From contig DATAYF010000065.1 of assembly GCA_036272735.1 (NCBI GenBank), positions 1 through 5,647 of the forward strand: a stretch of 5,647 nt of DNA, read 5' to 3'. The notes beneath the pieces were generated by a model, which worked only from the letters and a program-made list of their open reading frames with translations, made no database searches and was not told the origin of the DNA. Shown one piece after another: positions 4,865-5,647 of this stretch; position 1 is the first letter of the stretch; the number at the start of each line of letters is the position of its first letter. This DNA is from DATAYF01 sp036272735 (GTDB lineage Bacteria; Chloroflexota; Ktedonobacteria; Ktedonobacterales; Ktedonobacteraceae). The position numbers and the translations under genes were made by a program.

Positions 4865-5647
4865 ATGAAGGAAACTCTTGGCTTTATTGGGCTAGGTCGG
4901 ATGGGTCAACCGATGGCCGAGAATCTGCTCAAAGCTGGATACAGGCTCAAAGTGTACAATCGGACAGCAAGCAAAATGGAGCCGTTTACTGTGAGGGGTG
5001 TCGAGGCAGCCTCCCAACCAGGCGGGACTCTGGTGACGGGAGGGATCGTCATATCCATAGTGTCGGATGATGCCGCGCTGGAAGAGATTGTGAGGAGCGC
5101 TGGTTTTTTGGAGCAACTCGGGCAGAACGGTATCCATCTCTCGATGAGTACCGTTGCTCCTCCCACCTCACAGAACCTCGCGCAACTGCATGCCCGCTAT
5201 GGGAGTCACTATGTTGATGCTCCTGTCTTTGGCTCCCCCCAGGTGGCTGCCGCACAGCAGTTGTGGATTTGCCTTGCAGGGCCACAGGCTGCGAAAGAGC
5301 GGGTTCGACCGGTACTTGAGGCACTTTCACAGGGCATCTTCGATTTTGGGGAAACGGTTGGCGCAGCTAATATGGTAAAGCTCGGTGGGAATTTCATCAG
5401 TTTTGCCGCAGTGCAAGCGTTGAGAGAGGTACTCAACCTGGCGCAAAAGAGTGATATCGATCCCATGAACATTGTTGAGATGTTTACGCAGACCCTCTAT
5501 CCCATTGCCGTTTATCAGCACTTTGGCAAGCAGCTCGCTCTCGACCCGAATCGTGTTTCCAGGAGCTGGATCGCTGTCAAAGATGTCGGCCTGTTCGAGG
5601 GAATGACGAGACAGCAGGAGTCTCAAGCACCATTAGCCGACCTCTTA
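4865..5647 (+). CDS. NAD(P)-dependent oxidoreductase, beta-hydroxyacid dehydrogenase family, C-terminus cut by window
   Basis: An ATG at 4865 has AAGGAG (4850-4855) 9 nt upstream. The 261 codons run open to the right edge; relatives are about 285-295 residues, so about 30 are missing. The N-terminal Rossmann domain has GLGRMG (9-14) and, after the second strand, YNRT (31-34), which favours NADP(H). LSMSTVAP (92-99) and DAPVFGSPQVAAAQQLWI (118-135) correspond to the substrate-binding signature, and GAANMVKLGGNF (166-177) supplies the catalytic Lys172 and Asn176. KD at 239-240 marks the helical C-terminal domain. The family reduces or oxidises small 3-hydroxy acids or semialdehydes (3-hydroxyisobutyrate, tartronate and succinic semialdehydes). 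The 'PVFGxPxxAAA' variant resembles an uncharacterised subgroup, so the substrate is open. Lys172 argues against an imine reductase. The gene is divergent from the MmyB-like regulator, which probably controls it. Confidence 0.92.
   Translation, partial: MKETLGFIGLGRMGQPMAENLLKAGYRLKVYNRTASKMEPFTVRGVEAASQPGGTLVTGGIVISIVSDDAALEEIVRSAGFLEQLGQNGIHLSMSTVAPPTSQNLAQLHARYGSHYVDAPVFGSPQVAAAQQLWICLAGPQAAKERVRPVLEALSQGIFDFGETVGAANMVKLGGNFISFAAVQALREVLNLAQKSDIDPMNIVEMFTQTLYPIAVYQHFGKQLALDPNRVSRSWIAVKDVGLFEGMTRQQESQAPLADLL

Noticed and set aside
1..5647. CRISPR array, tRNA or rRNA genes, phage or toxin-antitoxin modules.
   Set aside because: No regularly spaced repeats, no tRNA-like cloverleaf with its conserved arms, and no proteins of such systems were seen on either strand.

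Overview
The window looks like a slice of a large, insertion-sequence-rich chromosome from Chloroflexota, most likely class Ktedonobacteria. That placement is inferred from protein style: an MmyB-type regulator, a W-K-K-W four-helix membrane protein, and IS6-type zinc-ribbon and ISL3-type transposase pieces. No rRNA or other marker gene is present to prove it. Base composition is mixed, and the transposase tail and the right-hand genes look more GC-rich than the intergenic stretches.

Left part (1-1134). A gene leaving the left edge on the minus strand (1-201) encodes what looks like the N-terminus of a site-specific recombinase. A well-spaced promoter precedes it, with a 17-bp palindrome lying on the -10. 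Next comes a decayed, doubly truncated alpha/beta hydrolase of the acetyl-esterase type (360-611, minus). A clean hairpin terminator (647-665) follows, and then an intact 150-residue four-helix membrane protein (676-1128, minus).

Middle part (1135-2518). A gene-free stretch with a perfect 20-bp palindrome and a tandem octamer leads into a transposon graveyard. The head of an IS6-type transposase (from 1459, with a good ribosome binding site) is followed by about 210 bp of unrecognised DNA carrying three copies of AAAATGGCG. After that comes the C-terminal part of an ISL3-type transposase (about 1889-2518), interrupted by a stop codon.

Right part (2502-5647). An intact alpha/beta hydrolase (2502-3335, minus) ends inside the ISL3 remnant, so its last residues appear to be encoded by transposon DNA. 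A roughly 400-bp gene-poor stretch (3458-3863) holds a 29-bp imperfect direct repeat and small hairpins. Next is an intact XRE/MmyB-like regulator (3864-4724, minus). Divergent from it across 140 bp is an NAD(P)-dependent beta-hydroxyacid-dehydrogenase-type oxidoreductase (4865 to the right edge, plus; C-terminus cut off). This regulator/oxidoreductase pair is the most coherent functional unit. The shared spacer holds an inverted repeat whose arms both read TATGAT, which suggests that the regulator controls itself and the enzyme.

I see no convincing evidence of a wholly new system. The most informative signals are the promoter/operator of the partial recombinase, the divergent regulator/oxidoreductase module, the hydrolase tail fused to transposon sequence, and the unexplained repeats.
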